Below, piece after piece: positions 7,743 through 15,547 of a DNA stretch of 29,317 nucleotides (positions are counted from its first letter, which is position 1; each line of letters opens with the position of its first letter). The notes under the pieces are model-generated. The model saw only the letters and a program-made list of their open reading frames with translations. It did no database searches and was not told where the DNA came from. Made by a program: the position numbers and the translations under genes. The DNA comes from CAYOHP01 sp964403795 [NCBI: uncultured bacterium] (lineage in GTDB: Bacteria; Muiribacteriota; UBA6191; CAZXTJ01), in the NCBI GenBank assembly GCA_964403795.1, contig CAYOHP010000072.1, forward strand, positions 2,630 to 31,946, in the 5' to 3' direction.

Positions 7743-10195
7743 CTTCCCGCCGCCGGCGCCGGGGCGGCACTCCGGGAGGCGGAGGCCCGCGTGCCCTCCG
7801 ACCGGGATTCCGCCCGGGCCACCAGCCGCACAGGGCACCCGCGCTCGAGGCGGTGCCCACCGCGGCCAGGGGCCCGGCCCCCGGCGAGGCGGCCTTCCAG
7901 GCGGCCCTGGCCCACCAGCAGGCGAAGCGCATCCCCGAGGCGATCCGGAACTACGAAGCCTCCCTGGCCGAGGCTCCCGATCGCCTCGACGCCCTGGCCA
8001 ACCTGGCCAGCTGCCTGCGCCAGGCCGACCGGCTCGACGAGTCGCGACGACGCTACCGCCAGCTTCTCGATCGCCCCGGGGCACCCGCCGCTGCCTTCTT
8101 CAACTACGCCAACCTGCTCGAACGCATGGGCGACGCCGAAGCCGCGGTCAAGGCCCACGACCGGGCACTGGAGCTGGAGCCGGGCCTGGTGGAGGCGTTC
8201 TTCAACCGGGCCCGGTGCCGGCGCGAACTCGGCGATGTCGAGGGGGCGGAGCGGGACTTCGGCGCTTTCCTGGCGGCCCGGCCCGAGGTCGACAAGGCGC
8301 GGGTCCAGCTCGCCGAGATGCTGTACCGGGCGAAGCGGACCGACGAGGCCCTGCGGGTCTGCGAGGAGGCCCTGGCCAGGACTCCCGAGGATGTCGCATG
8401 GCTGCAGAGGACCGCGCGCTGGCTGGTCGAACGCCGCAGCGACACCCGGGGCGAGGAGGCGGCCAGGCTCTTCGCCAAACTCGCCCAGCTGGAACCCGAC
8501 GTCCCCGACCACGGCAACGCCCTGGGCGTCGCCCTCCAGGGTGCGGGCCGGGTCGAGGCGGCGCTCGAGGCGTTCCGGAGGGTGTTGCGACGCTTCCCCG
8601 ACCACGCCGCCACCCTGAACAACATGGGGGTCCTCTACCGGATCCTGCACCGTCCCCACGACGGGGTCCCGATGCTCCGCAAGGCGCTGGCAGCGACTCC
8701 CGGTGGGGTGCTCGAACATGTGAACCTGGCCTTCAGCCTGCTCGACCTGGGACAGGTCGAGGAGGCCGAGCGGCTGGGACGCCGGGCCCTCGAACTCGAC
8801 CCGGAGTCGGTCGACGCCCGGTTGGTGATGGGCTTCTGCCACACCCATTCGGGCCGGCTGAAGCAGGCCGTCGACGTCTACCTCGAAGGCCTCGCCCTCT
8901 CGCCCGGGGCCCCTCCGGCCATCTCCAACACCCTCTTCGTCAGCACCTATCTCGACGACCTGCCGCCCTCCGAGCTGACGGCCAGGCACCGCACCCTGTC
9001 CGCCAGGATCGCGCCGGCCGTGCCCCCCTACCGGGCATGGTCGGGATCGCCGGATCCCGAGCGACGCCTGAAGGTGGCGATCCTCTCGCCCGACCTGCGC
9101 AGCCATCCGGTGGCTTTCTTCCTCGAGCCGATCCTGGAGCACTACGACCGCTCCCAATGGGAGGTGGTCTGCTACTCCCGGGTCGGTGCCCCCGACGCCA
9201 CCACGGCCCGCCTCCGCTCCCGGGTCGACGGCTGGGTCGACTGCGCCGGCTGGCCCCATGACCGCCTCGCCCGCCACCTGCATGCCGCGGCGGTCGACGT
9301 GGTGTTCGAGACCACCGGCCACACCGCCGGCAACCTGCTCCCGGTCCTGCGGGCCCGTCCGGCCCCCCTCCAGGCGCTCTACATCGGGTACCCGTGCACC
9401 TCCGGCCTTCCGGAGGTCGACCTGGTCGTCTCCGATGCCGTGGTCAGCCCCCCGGGCAGCGAGAGCCTCTACCAGGAGTCGGTGCTCCGCATGCCCGGGA
9501 GCTTCTGGTGCTTCCGGCCACCCGAGAACGGTCCTCCGGTCGGGGAGCTACCCGCCCGCCGCAACGGGTTCGTCACCTTCGGGTCCTACAACAACCTCCC
9601 CAAGCTCACCCCGACCACCCTGCGCCTGTGGGCCGGGGCCCTGGACGCGGTCCCGGACTCGCGCCTCCGGCTCAAGTCGCTCGCCTTCGCCGACCCGGCC
9701 CGGCGGGAGGCGATCCGGGAGCGGTTCCGGGAGCTGGGGATCGATCCGGCCCGGATCCTGGTGGATGAACCCAGCATGGCCTTCGAGAACTTCCTGGCGA
9801 CCTACCAGTCGCTGGACATCGCCCTCGACCCGAGCCCGTTCAACGGTGGCACCACCACCTGCCAATCGCTCTGGATGGGTGTCCCGGTGGTGACCATGGC
9901 CGGGGAACACTTCATGAGCCGGATGGGCGCGAGCCTCCTCCGCAACGTCGGGCTCGACTCCCTGGTCACCCGGGATCCCGAGGCCTTCGCGACCGCAGCC
10001 AGGAATCTCGCCGGCGATCTCGACGCCCTGGAAGCCCTGCGCCGGGATCTCCGATCCCGGTTCGAGGCCTCCCCGATCTGCGATGGACCGCGGGCAGCCC
10101 GCGAACTCCAGGCCGGGATCCGCGAGCGGTGGCGGACGGTCTCGGCGGCGCGGCAGGCCGGCATGGACCTTCCATGCGGTACTCCCCCGGCCTAG
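7739..10195 (+). CDS. TPR-containing GT41 (OGT/SPINDLY-like) protein glycosyltransferase
   Basis: The 818-residue cytosolic enzyme starts with a basic, Gly/Pro-rich tail, has TPR repeats over about 46-395 and ends with a GT41 catalytic region (about 444-800). Visible GT41 signatures are the His of LRSHPVAF (His456), GHT (527-529), the nucleotide-side Lys in SYNNLPKLTP (Lys622) and NGGTTT (702-707), followed by LWMGVPVVTMAG. By family knowledge these enzymes move a sugar from a nucleotide donor, often UDP-GlcNAc, to Ser/Thr (SPINDLY uses fucose; HMW1C relatives act on Asn). Donor and acceptor here cannot be told. The ATG overlaps the HlyD stop by four bases (ATGA), tying it to the secretion genes. 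The motifs look intact, so it should be active; the secreted cargo is a plausible target. Confidence 0.93.
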   Translation: MTSRRRRRGGTPGGGGPRALRPGFRPGHQPHRAPALEAVPTAARGPAPGEAAFQAALAHQQAKRIPEAIRNYEASLAEAPDRLDALANLASCLRQADRLDESRRRYRQLLDRPGAPAAAFFNYANLLERMGDAEAAVKAHDRALELEPGLVEAFFNRARCRRELGDVEGAERDFGAFLAARPEVDKARVQLAEMLYRAKRTDEALRVCEEALARTPEDVAWLQRTARWLVERRSDTRGEEAARLFAKLAQLEPDVPDHGNALGVALQGAGRVEAALEAFRRVLRRFPDHAATLNNMGVLYRILHRPHDGVPMLRKALAATPGGVLEHVNLAFSLLDLGQVEEAERLGRRALELDPESVDARLVMGFCHTHSGRLKQAVDVYLEGLALSPGAPPAISNTLFVSTYLDDLPPSELTARHRTLSARIAPAVPPYRAWSGSPDPERRLKVAILSPDLRSHPVAFFLEPILEHYDRSQWEVVCYSRVGAPDATTARLRSRVDGWVDCAGWPHDRLARHLHAAAVDVVFETTGHTAGNLLPVLRARPAPLQALYIGYPCTSGLPEVDLVVSDAVVSPPGSESLYQESVLRMPGSFWCFRPPENGPPVGELPARRNGFVTFGSYNNLPKLTPTTLRLWAGALDAVPDSRLRLKSLAFADPARREAIRERFRELGIDPARILVDEPSMAFENFLATYQSLDIALDPSPFNGGTTTCQSLWMGVPVVTMAGEHFMSRMGASLLRNVGLDSLVTRDPEAFATAARNLAGDLDALEALRRDLRSRFEASPICDGPRAARELQAGIRERWRTVSAARQAGMDLPCGTPPA

Positions 10196-10218
10196 AATGG
10201 CCGCCCCTGGAATCCGAG

Positions 10219-10224
10219 AGGAGG
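10219..10224 (+). promoter_or_regulatory. Strong ribosome binding site fixing the TIGR03032 gene start
   Basis: AGGAGG lies eight bases upstream of the GTG at 10233. This selects that GTG over in-frame starts further upstream, which would run back into the preceding glycosyltransferase gene. Confidence 0.8.
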
Positions 10225-10232
10225 GCTCCCCC

Positions 10233-11369
10233 GTGAGCCAGTACGATGCCCCTCCGACCCCGCCGACGGCACCGACGCCCGCCGCTGCCGCACCCGAGGC
10301 AGGTCAGGACAAGAAGGGCGTCGAGATCCTCACCTCCCGCCAGCTCCTGTCGTGGATGGCGGAACAGGGACTGAGCCTCGCCTTCTCGACCTACCAGACC
10401 GGGAAGATCTTCTTCCTGGGACTCGGCGAGGGCGGGAAGCTCTCGGTCTTCGAGCGGACCTTCAACCGCTGCATGGGCCTCTGCGTCCACGAGGGAGATC
10501 TCTACCTGAGCACCCTCTGGCAGGTCTGGCGCTTCGTCGATTTCCTCCAGCCGGGGCAGCTCGTCAACGGGTACGACCGCTGCTACGTCCCGGTCGAGGC
10601 CCGCACCACCGGCGACATCGACATCCATGACATGGGCGTCGACCGCTCCGGGCGCCTGGTGTTCGTGAACACCCTCTTCAACTGCCTGGCGCGTCTCCAC
10701 GACCGCCACAGCTTCGAGCCGGTGTGGATGCCGTCGTTCGTGTCGAAGATCGCGGCCGAGGACCGCTGCCACCTGAACGGCATGGCGATGAAGGACGGGA
10801 CCCCCGCCTACGTGACCGCGGTCAGCCGTTCCGACGCGGTCGACAGCTGGCGGGACCGCCGCCGGGACGGGGGCGTCCTGATCGAGGTCGCCACCGGCAA
10901 GGTGGTCTGCGAGGGTCTGTCGATGCCCCACTCGCCCCGCTGGTACCGGGGCAAGGTCTGGCTGCTGAATTCCGGGACCGGGGAGCTCGGGTGGGTGGAC
11001 CCCTCCGAGGGCAAGTTCAACCCGGTCTGTTTCTGCCCGGGCTACCTGCGGGGACTCGCCTTCCACGGCCGGTTCGCGATCATCGGGAGCTCCAAGGCCC
11101 GGGAGAACAAGACCTTCCAGGGTCTCGACCTCGACGACCGGCTCTCGGCCAAGGGGGTCGACGCCCGCTGCGGTCTCTTCGTGGTCGATCTCGAGACCAA
11201 CGACGTCGTGCACTGGGTCCGGATCGAGGGAATGGTCCAGGAGCTCTACGACGTCGTCACCATGCCCGGGGTCCGACGTCCCATGGCGATCGGCACCGTC
11301 TCGGACGAGATCCGACGCACCCTCTCGATCGCTCCCTACCAGGAGGAGACGCTCCATGAGCCGCTCTGA
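10233..11369 (+). CDS. TIGR03032 (DUF4915) family protein
   Basis: The 378-residue product begins with a low-complexity Pro/Ala tail (1-28), then a conserved region with the recurring motifs of the TIGR03032 family: YQTGKIFFLG (54-63), FNRCMGL (77-83), TGDIDIHD (126-133), FVNTLFNCLA (144-153), DRCHLNGMA (177-185) and HSPRWYRGKVWLLNSGTGEL (233-252). Short beta-rich repeats suggest a propeller fold. There is no signal peptide, so it should be cytosolic. The family's biochemical function is not known to me. The GTG start follows a consensus ribosome site. The 3' end overlaps the next large glycosyltransferase gene by 14 bases, which suggests coupled translation and a role in the same process, for example substrate or sugar handling. 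That role is inference from context only. Confidence 0.88.
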   Translation: MSQYDAPPTPPTAPTPAAAAPEAGQDKKGVEILTSRQLLSWMAEQGLSLAFSTYQTGKIFFLGLGEGGKLSVFERTFNRCMGLCVHEGDLYLSTLWQVWRFVDFLQPGQLVNGYDRCYVPVEARTTGDIDIHDMGVDRSGRLVFVNTLFNCLARLHDRHSFEPVWMPSFVSKIAAEDRCHLNGMAMKDGTPAYVTAVSRSDAVDSWRDRRRDGGVLIEVATGKVVCEGLSMPHSPRWYRGKVWLLNSGTGELGWVDPSEGKFNPVCFCPGYLRGLAFHGRFAIIGSSKARENKTFQGLDLDDRLSAKGVDARCGLFVVDLETNDVVHWVRIEGMVQELYDVVTMPGVRRPMAIGTVSDEIRRTLSIAPYQEETLHEPL

Positions 11370-14300
11370 AACCCCCTCCGGGACCGCCAGCCGGAAGCCG
11401 GGCGCCAAGCCCGACCTGGACGCCGCCGCCAGGATGTACCTCGACGCGGTCGAGGCCAACCCGGAGGACGCCGAGAGCTGGCACCAGCTCGGTCTGGCCC
11501 TGTTCCGGAGCGGGCGGGCGGAGGAGGCCCGGGAGCCGGTGGAACGCTCGGTGGCCCTCCGGCCCGGCAACAGCTCATGGCTCTCGAACCTGGGCATGGT
11601 ACGGAGGGCGGCGGGCGCCACCGACGATGCCGACCAGGCGTTCCGCGAAGCGTTGGCCGCGGACCCCGAGAACGGCACGGTGCTGACCAAGCTCGTCGAG
11701 TCGGCCCGGGAGGCGTGCCGCTTCGAGGAAGCCGCCGAGACGGGAGCCCGCCTCGACCAGGTGACCCGCCGGGAACTCCGCGCCGGCAAGCTCCCCGCCG
11801 AGTCCCCCATGCTCTCGCTCCTGCGCACCCCGGATCCCGACCAGAACCTGCGGATCGCCCGGGCCTGGGCCCGCAGCCTTCCCCAGGCTGCCAAGAAGGG
11901 CATGCCCAACCTGGCCCGCCCGGCCGCGGACGGACCTCTGCGCATGGGCTTCCTGGTCCAGGACCTCGTCGATCCCCTGGTCCGACGCAGCCTGGGTGCC
12001 CTGCTCGAGCACCATGACAAGGACAAGCTTCGACCCAGCCTCTACGCCGCGGCCTCCCCGAGCCAGCGCGGGGAGCGCGGCAAGCTCGGGTCCAAGGCCT
12101 ATCAGCTGGTGCCGATCGACGGCCTCGACGACACCGCGGTGGCCTCCCGGGTCCGGACCGACGGGGTGGAACTCCTGGTCGACCTGACCGGCCATGGGGC
12201 GCGCAACCGGCTCGGCGCCCTGGCGCTCCGCTCGGCGGCGGTCCAGGTCCATTGGCTCGGCTTCCCGGGCTCGATCGGCGGGGCCTTCCTCGACGGCCTG
12301 ATCGCGGATCCGGCCCAGGTCCCGGACCCGGACCGCCGGTGGATCCACGAGGTGGTGGTCCGACCCACCGGCGGGCTCCACGGCCTGATCGCCCGGCCCG
12401 CTCCCGAGCCGGCGTCGAGCCGCAAGGAGCTGGGTCTCCCGGAGGCTGCGACGGTCTTCGCCTGCATCGGATTGGGTCAGGAACTCGACCCGGAGACCTT
12501 CGCGTCCTGGTGCGAGATCCTGGCTGCGGTGGAACGGAGCGTCCTGTGGATCCAGACCCGGGACCCGCGGGCCCTGGCGGAACTGGCCAGGCGGGCCGAG
12601 GCCCGGGGGATCCGCCCCGATCGACTCGTCCCGTTCCAGGCCAAGCCCGGGCTCGACGCGGCCGCGGTACTGGGTCACGCCGACCTGGTCCTCGACGTCG
12701 CCGCCACCAATGTCCGGGGACTCGCCCACGATGCCCTGGGAGCCGGGGTCCCGGTGCTGGCGGTGAAGGGCAACCGGATGGCGAGTCGGCTCTCCTCGGC
12801 CCTGCTGGGCTGCCTCGAGCTCGACGACCTGGCGGTCCCGGACCTCGCCGCCTACCGCGACCGGGCCATCGAACTCGGCCGGCACCCGAAGGCGCTGAAG
12901 AAGCTCGGGGCCCGGATCCAGAAGCTCTCCGAGAAGCACCCTGCCTTCGATCCGGCCGCCCTGGCCCGGACCTTCGAAGCGACCATCATGGACGCCAAGC
13001 TCCGGCTCCAGGACCCCCGCCGGTTCCCCGCCTGGCCGGAAGCCGTGAAGCTGGCCGCGGCCGGGACCTACCTGGAGGCCGCCCAGGCCTACGAGGCGAT
13101 GTCCAAGGAGTTCCCCTATTCGGTCTTCCCCCTGACCGAGCGCGGCGGCCTGCTGAAGACCATCGGGCACTACGACGACGCCGCCGCCGCCCTCGACAAG
13201 GCCCTGGAGATCCGGCCGAGCTATGCCCATGCGCTGGGCATCCGCTACGAGACCGCCCGCTCGTGCCTCGACTGGGACGTCTCGGAGCGGATCCATCCCG
13301 ACCTCATGCTGGCCAGCGAGGACGCCATCCACAACGACGAGCCCACCCCCGAGAGCTCGATGTTCTCGGCGATCCTCCACCGCGACATGGAGCGCCAGCT
13401 CGAGTCCTACCGGAGCCGGGTCCGGAAGATGGTCGCCAAGGTCGAGCCCACCCCGATGGAGGCCTTCGCCGAGCGCAAGGCCAAGACGGGTCGGTTGGTG
13501 ATCGGATACCTCACCGACGACTTCCGCAACCATGCCATCGCCCACCTGGCCCATGCCCTGATCCCCGAGCATGACCGGGAGTCCTTCCAGGTCAATGTCT
13601 ACCTCTACGGCAAGAACGACCGGAGCATCTACCGGGAGCGCGTCGAGACCTGGGCCGACCGCTCCGTCGACATCTCGGAGATGAGCCACGGCGAAGCCGC
13701 CCGCGTGATCCGCGAGCACGGCGTCGACATCCTGGTCGAGTTGAAGGGCTGGACCGCGGGGCAGAAGTTCGACGTCATGGCCCACCGGCCGGCGCCGATC
13801 ATGGTGAGCTGGCTCGGATTCCCGGGGACCACCGGAGCCGACTTCATCGACTACGTGATCACCGACCCCAACGTGGTGCCGCCCGAGCACGAGCGCTTCC
13901 TCTCCGAGAAGCCGGTGATCATGCCCTGGTGCTACCAGGTCAACGACCACGCCCAGGAGATCGCCACCGTCCCCCACACCCGCAAGCAGCACGGGCTCCC
14001 CGAGGACGGCCTGGTGTTCGCCTGCATGAGCCAGCCCTACAAGATCGACGTGGAGCTCTTCCGGTTCTGGATGGAGCTGCTGGCGGAGAACCCCGGCTCG
14101 GTCCTGTGGGCCTACGCCCGCCAGACGGAGATCCGCCGCAACCTCCGGGTACACGCCGAGAGGGCCGGGATCGACCCCGACCGGATCCTGTTCGCCGGCA
14201 ACATCCCCAAGCAGCACCACCTGGCCCGGATGCGCCTGGCCGACATCGCGCTCGACACCCTCGACTACAACGGCCACACCACCGTCAGCGACTTCTTCTG

Positions 14301-15480
14301 GGCCGGGGTGCCGGTAGTGACGATGCTGGGTCCCACCTTCCCGACCCGGGTGGCCGCCAGCCTGGCGCGGACCCTGGGGATGGGCGAGCTGGTGGCCCAG
14401 GACTGGGACGGCTATCGCCAACTGGCCCGGGCGCTGGCCCGGGATCCGGAGCGACGGGCCGAACTCCGCCGCCGCCTGGAGGCCGCCCGGTTCCGCTCGC
14501 CCCTCTACGACACCGCCCGCTTCGCCCGCAACCTCGAGAAGGCCTACCGCACCATGTGGGAGCGGTTCCGGTCCGGGGCCCCGGTGGAGCGTCTGGAGGT
14601 CGTCGAAGATCCGGGCATGGCCGTGGGACCGGTGCTCCGTCGGACCGGGAGACGGCTCCGGGCCGAACCCGGTGCCGGCCCCAAGAAGGTCGTCTTCTCC
14701 ATGTCCACGGGCCGGTCGGGTACGCAGTTCCTGGCGGAGGTCCTGCGTTCGAACCTCCCCGGGTCCCGGGTCCAGCACGAGTACCTCGCACCCCACGATT
14801 TCGGGGTCGAGTCGCCCGACATCGGTGTCATGCGCCGTTTCCAGGCCTACGGGGACATGCGGGAAGTCCGCGCCTTCTGGGCCCAGAAGCTGAACCGGGT
14901 CTTCCACTGCCCGGCTCCCTACTACGTCGAGACCTCCCATGCCCTGATGAAGGGCGGCCTGATCGAGAACATCCTCGCCTGGGAGGACCACCCCGAGGTG
15001 CACCTGGTGACCCTCGAACGCGACATCCGCAAGACCGCGCTCAGCATGCTGCACCGGGCCGAGATGCAGAACTCGGGCAACGTCTGGCTCTGGTACATCG
15101 ACGCCAAGCGGGGACGTTCCATCGTCGACTACTCGCCGTTCGAGCCCTTCCACCAGACCGGCACCACCGTCTGGTACATCCTCGAGGTCCGGGCCCGGGC
15201 CGCCTACTACCAGGCGATGGTGGAGGGCCATCCCCGCATCAAGGTGCACCGCATCGACCTCGACGAGCTCGCCAAGCCCAAGGGCGTGATCCGGCTGATC
15301 CGGGGGATCGAGGGGAACATCCCCAAGGAGATCGTGATGCCGCCCCCCAAGAACGAGAACCCCAAGGGCCTGACGCTTTCCAAGGAGGAGATGAACTCGC
15401 TCGACCGGGTGCTCGGGACCATGCGCGGCGACCCGGCCCAGCTCGGGCGCGAGTGGTACGAGGCCGGCCGCAGGCTCTGA
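11356..15480 (+). CDS. Giant fusion: TPR, degenerate GT41, TPR, GT41, sulfotransferase-like
   Basis: This 1374-residue protein has five parts. TPR-like repeats fill about 20-140. A GT41 fold at about 195-545 keeps the frame (VHWLGFPGS) but lacks key residues: LVDPLVRR replaces the FRNH motif, GLGQELDP lacks the Lys, and ATNVRGLAHD replaces NGHTT. A TPR linker spans about 560-640. A second GT41 (about 713-1073) has FRNHAIAH (His726), QPYKID (Lys896) and NGHTT (His974) and looks active. A C-terminal domain (about 1110-1374) has a sulfotransferase-like P-loop STGRSGTQFL (1117-1126), a following HE pair (1141-1142) and ERDIRKTALSML (1221-1232), resembling the PAPS 3'-phosphate site. AGGAGG at 11341-11346 supports the ATG. 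The inferred role is glycosylation plus possible sulfation of a protein or its glycan. The C-terminal domain could instead bind another nucleotide. Confidence 0.9.
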   Translation: MSRSETPSGTASRKPGAKPDLDAAARMYLDAVEANPEDAESWHQLGLALFRSGRAEEAREPVERSVALRPGNSSWLSNLGMVRRAAGATDDADQAFREALAADPENGTVLTKLVESAREACRFEEAAETGARLDQVTRRELRAGKLPAESPMLSLLRTPDPDQNLRIARAWARSLPQAAKKGMPNLARPAADGPLRMGFLVQDLVDPLVRRSLGALLEHHDKDKLRPSLYAAASPSQRGERGKLGSKAYQLVPIDGLDDTAVASRVRTDGVELLVDLTGHGARNRLGALALRSAAVQVHWLGFPGSIGGAFLDGLIADPAQVPDPDRRWIHEVVVRPTGGLHGLIARPAPEPASSRKELGLPEAATVFACIGLGQELDPETFASWCEILAAVERSVLWIQTRDPRALAELARRAEARGIRPDRLVPFQAKPGLDAAAVLGHADLVLDVAATNVRGLAHDALGAGVPVLAVKGNRMASRLSSALLGCLELDDLAVPDLAAYRDRAIELGRHPKALKKLGARIQKLSEKHPAFDPAALARTFEATIMDAKLRLQDPRRFPAWPEAVKLAAAGTYLEAAQAYEAMSKEFPYSVFPLTERGGLLKTIGHYDDAAAALDKALEIRPSYAHALGIRYETARSCLDWDVSERIHPDLMLASEDAIHNDEPTPESSMFSAILHRDMERQLESYRSRVRKMVAKVEPTPMEAFAERKAKTGRLVIGYLTDDFRNHAIAHLAHALIPEHDRESFQVNVYLYGKNDRSIYRERVETWADRSVDISEMSHGEAARVIREHGVDILVELKGWTAGQKFDVMAHRPAPIMVSWLGFPGTTGADFIDYVITDPNVVPPEHERFLSEKPVIMPWCYQVNDHAQEIATVPHTRKQHGLPEDGLVFACMSQPYKIDVELFRFWMELLAENPGSVLWAYARQTEIRRNLRVHAERAGIDPDRILFAGNIPKQHHLARMRLADIALDTLDYNGHTTVSDFFWAGVPVVTMLGPTFPTRVAASLARTLGMGELVAQDWDGYRQLARALARDPERRAELRRRLEAARFRSPLYDTARFARNLEKAYRTMWERFRSGAPVERLEVVEDPGMAVGPVLRRTGRRLRAEPGAGPKKVVFSMSTGRSGTQFLAEVLRSNLPGSRVQHEYLAPHDFGVESPDIGVMRRFQAYGDMREVRAFWAQKLNRVFHCPAPYYVETSHALMKGGLIENILAWEDHPEVHLVTLERDIRKTALSMLHRAEMQNSGNVWLWYIDAKRGRSIVDYSPFEPFHQTGTTVWYILEVRARAAYYQAMVEGHPRIKVHRIDLDELAKPKGVIRLIRGIEGNIPKEIVMPPPKNENPKGLTLSKEEMNSLDRVLGTMRGDPAQLGREWYEAGRRL

Positions 15481-15526
15481 TCCCCGGTCGCGCCCGCTGA
15501 CCGCCGGCCGCCGCGAGGTGATCGAC

Positions 15527-15540
15527 GGGAAGGGGAAGAG
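15527..15540 (+). promoter_or_regulatory. Purine-rich ribosome site choosing ATG 15548
   Basis: GGGAAGGGGAAGAG ends seven bases before the ATG at 15548. The in-frame GTG at 15518 has no comparable site, so the ATG is the better start. Confidence 0.6.
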
Positions 15541-15547
15541 AACCCCG

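Noticed and set aside
10170-10198. Promoter TTCCAT-17-TAGAAT before the TIGR03032 gene
   Set aside because: The -35 match is only three of six, and the -10 overlaps the stop codon of the preceding gene; co-transcription is the simpler view.
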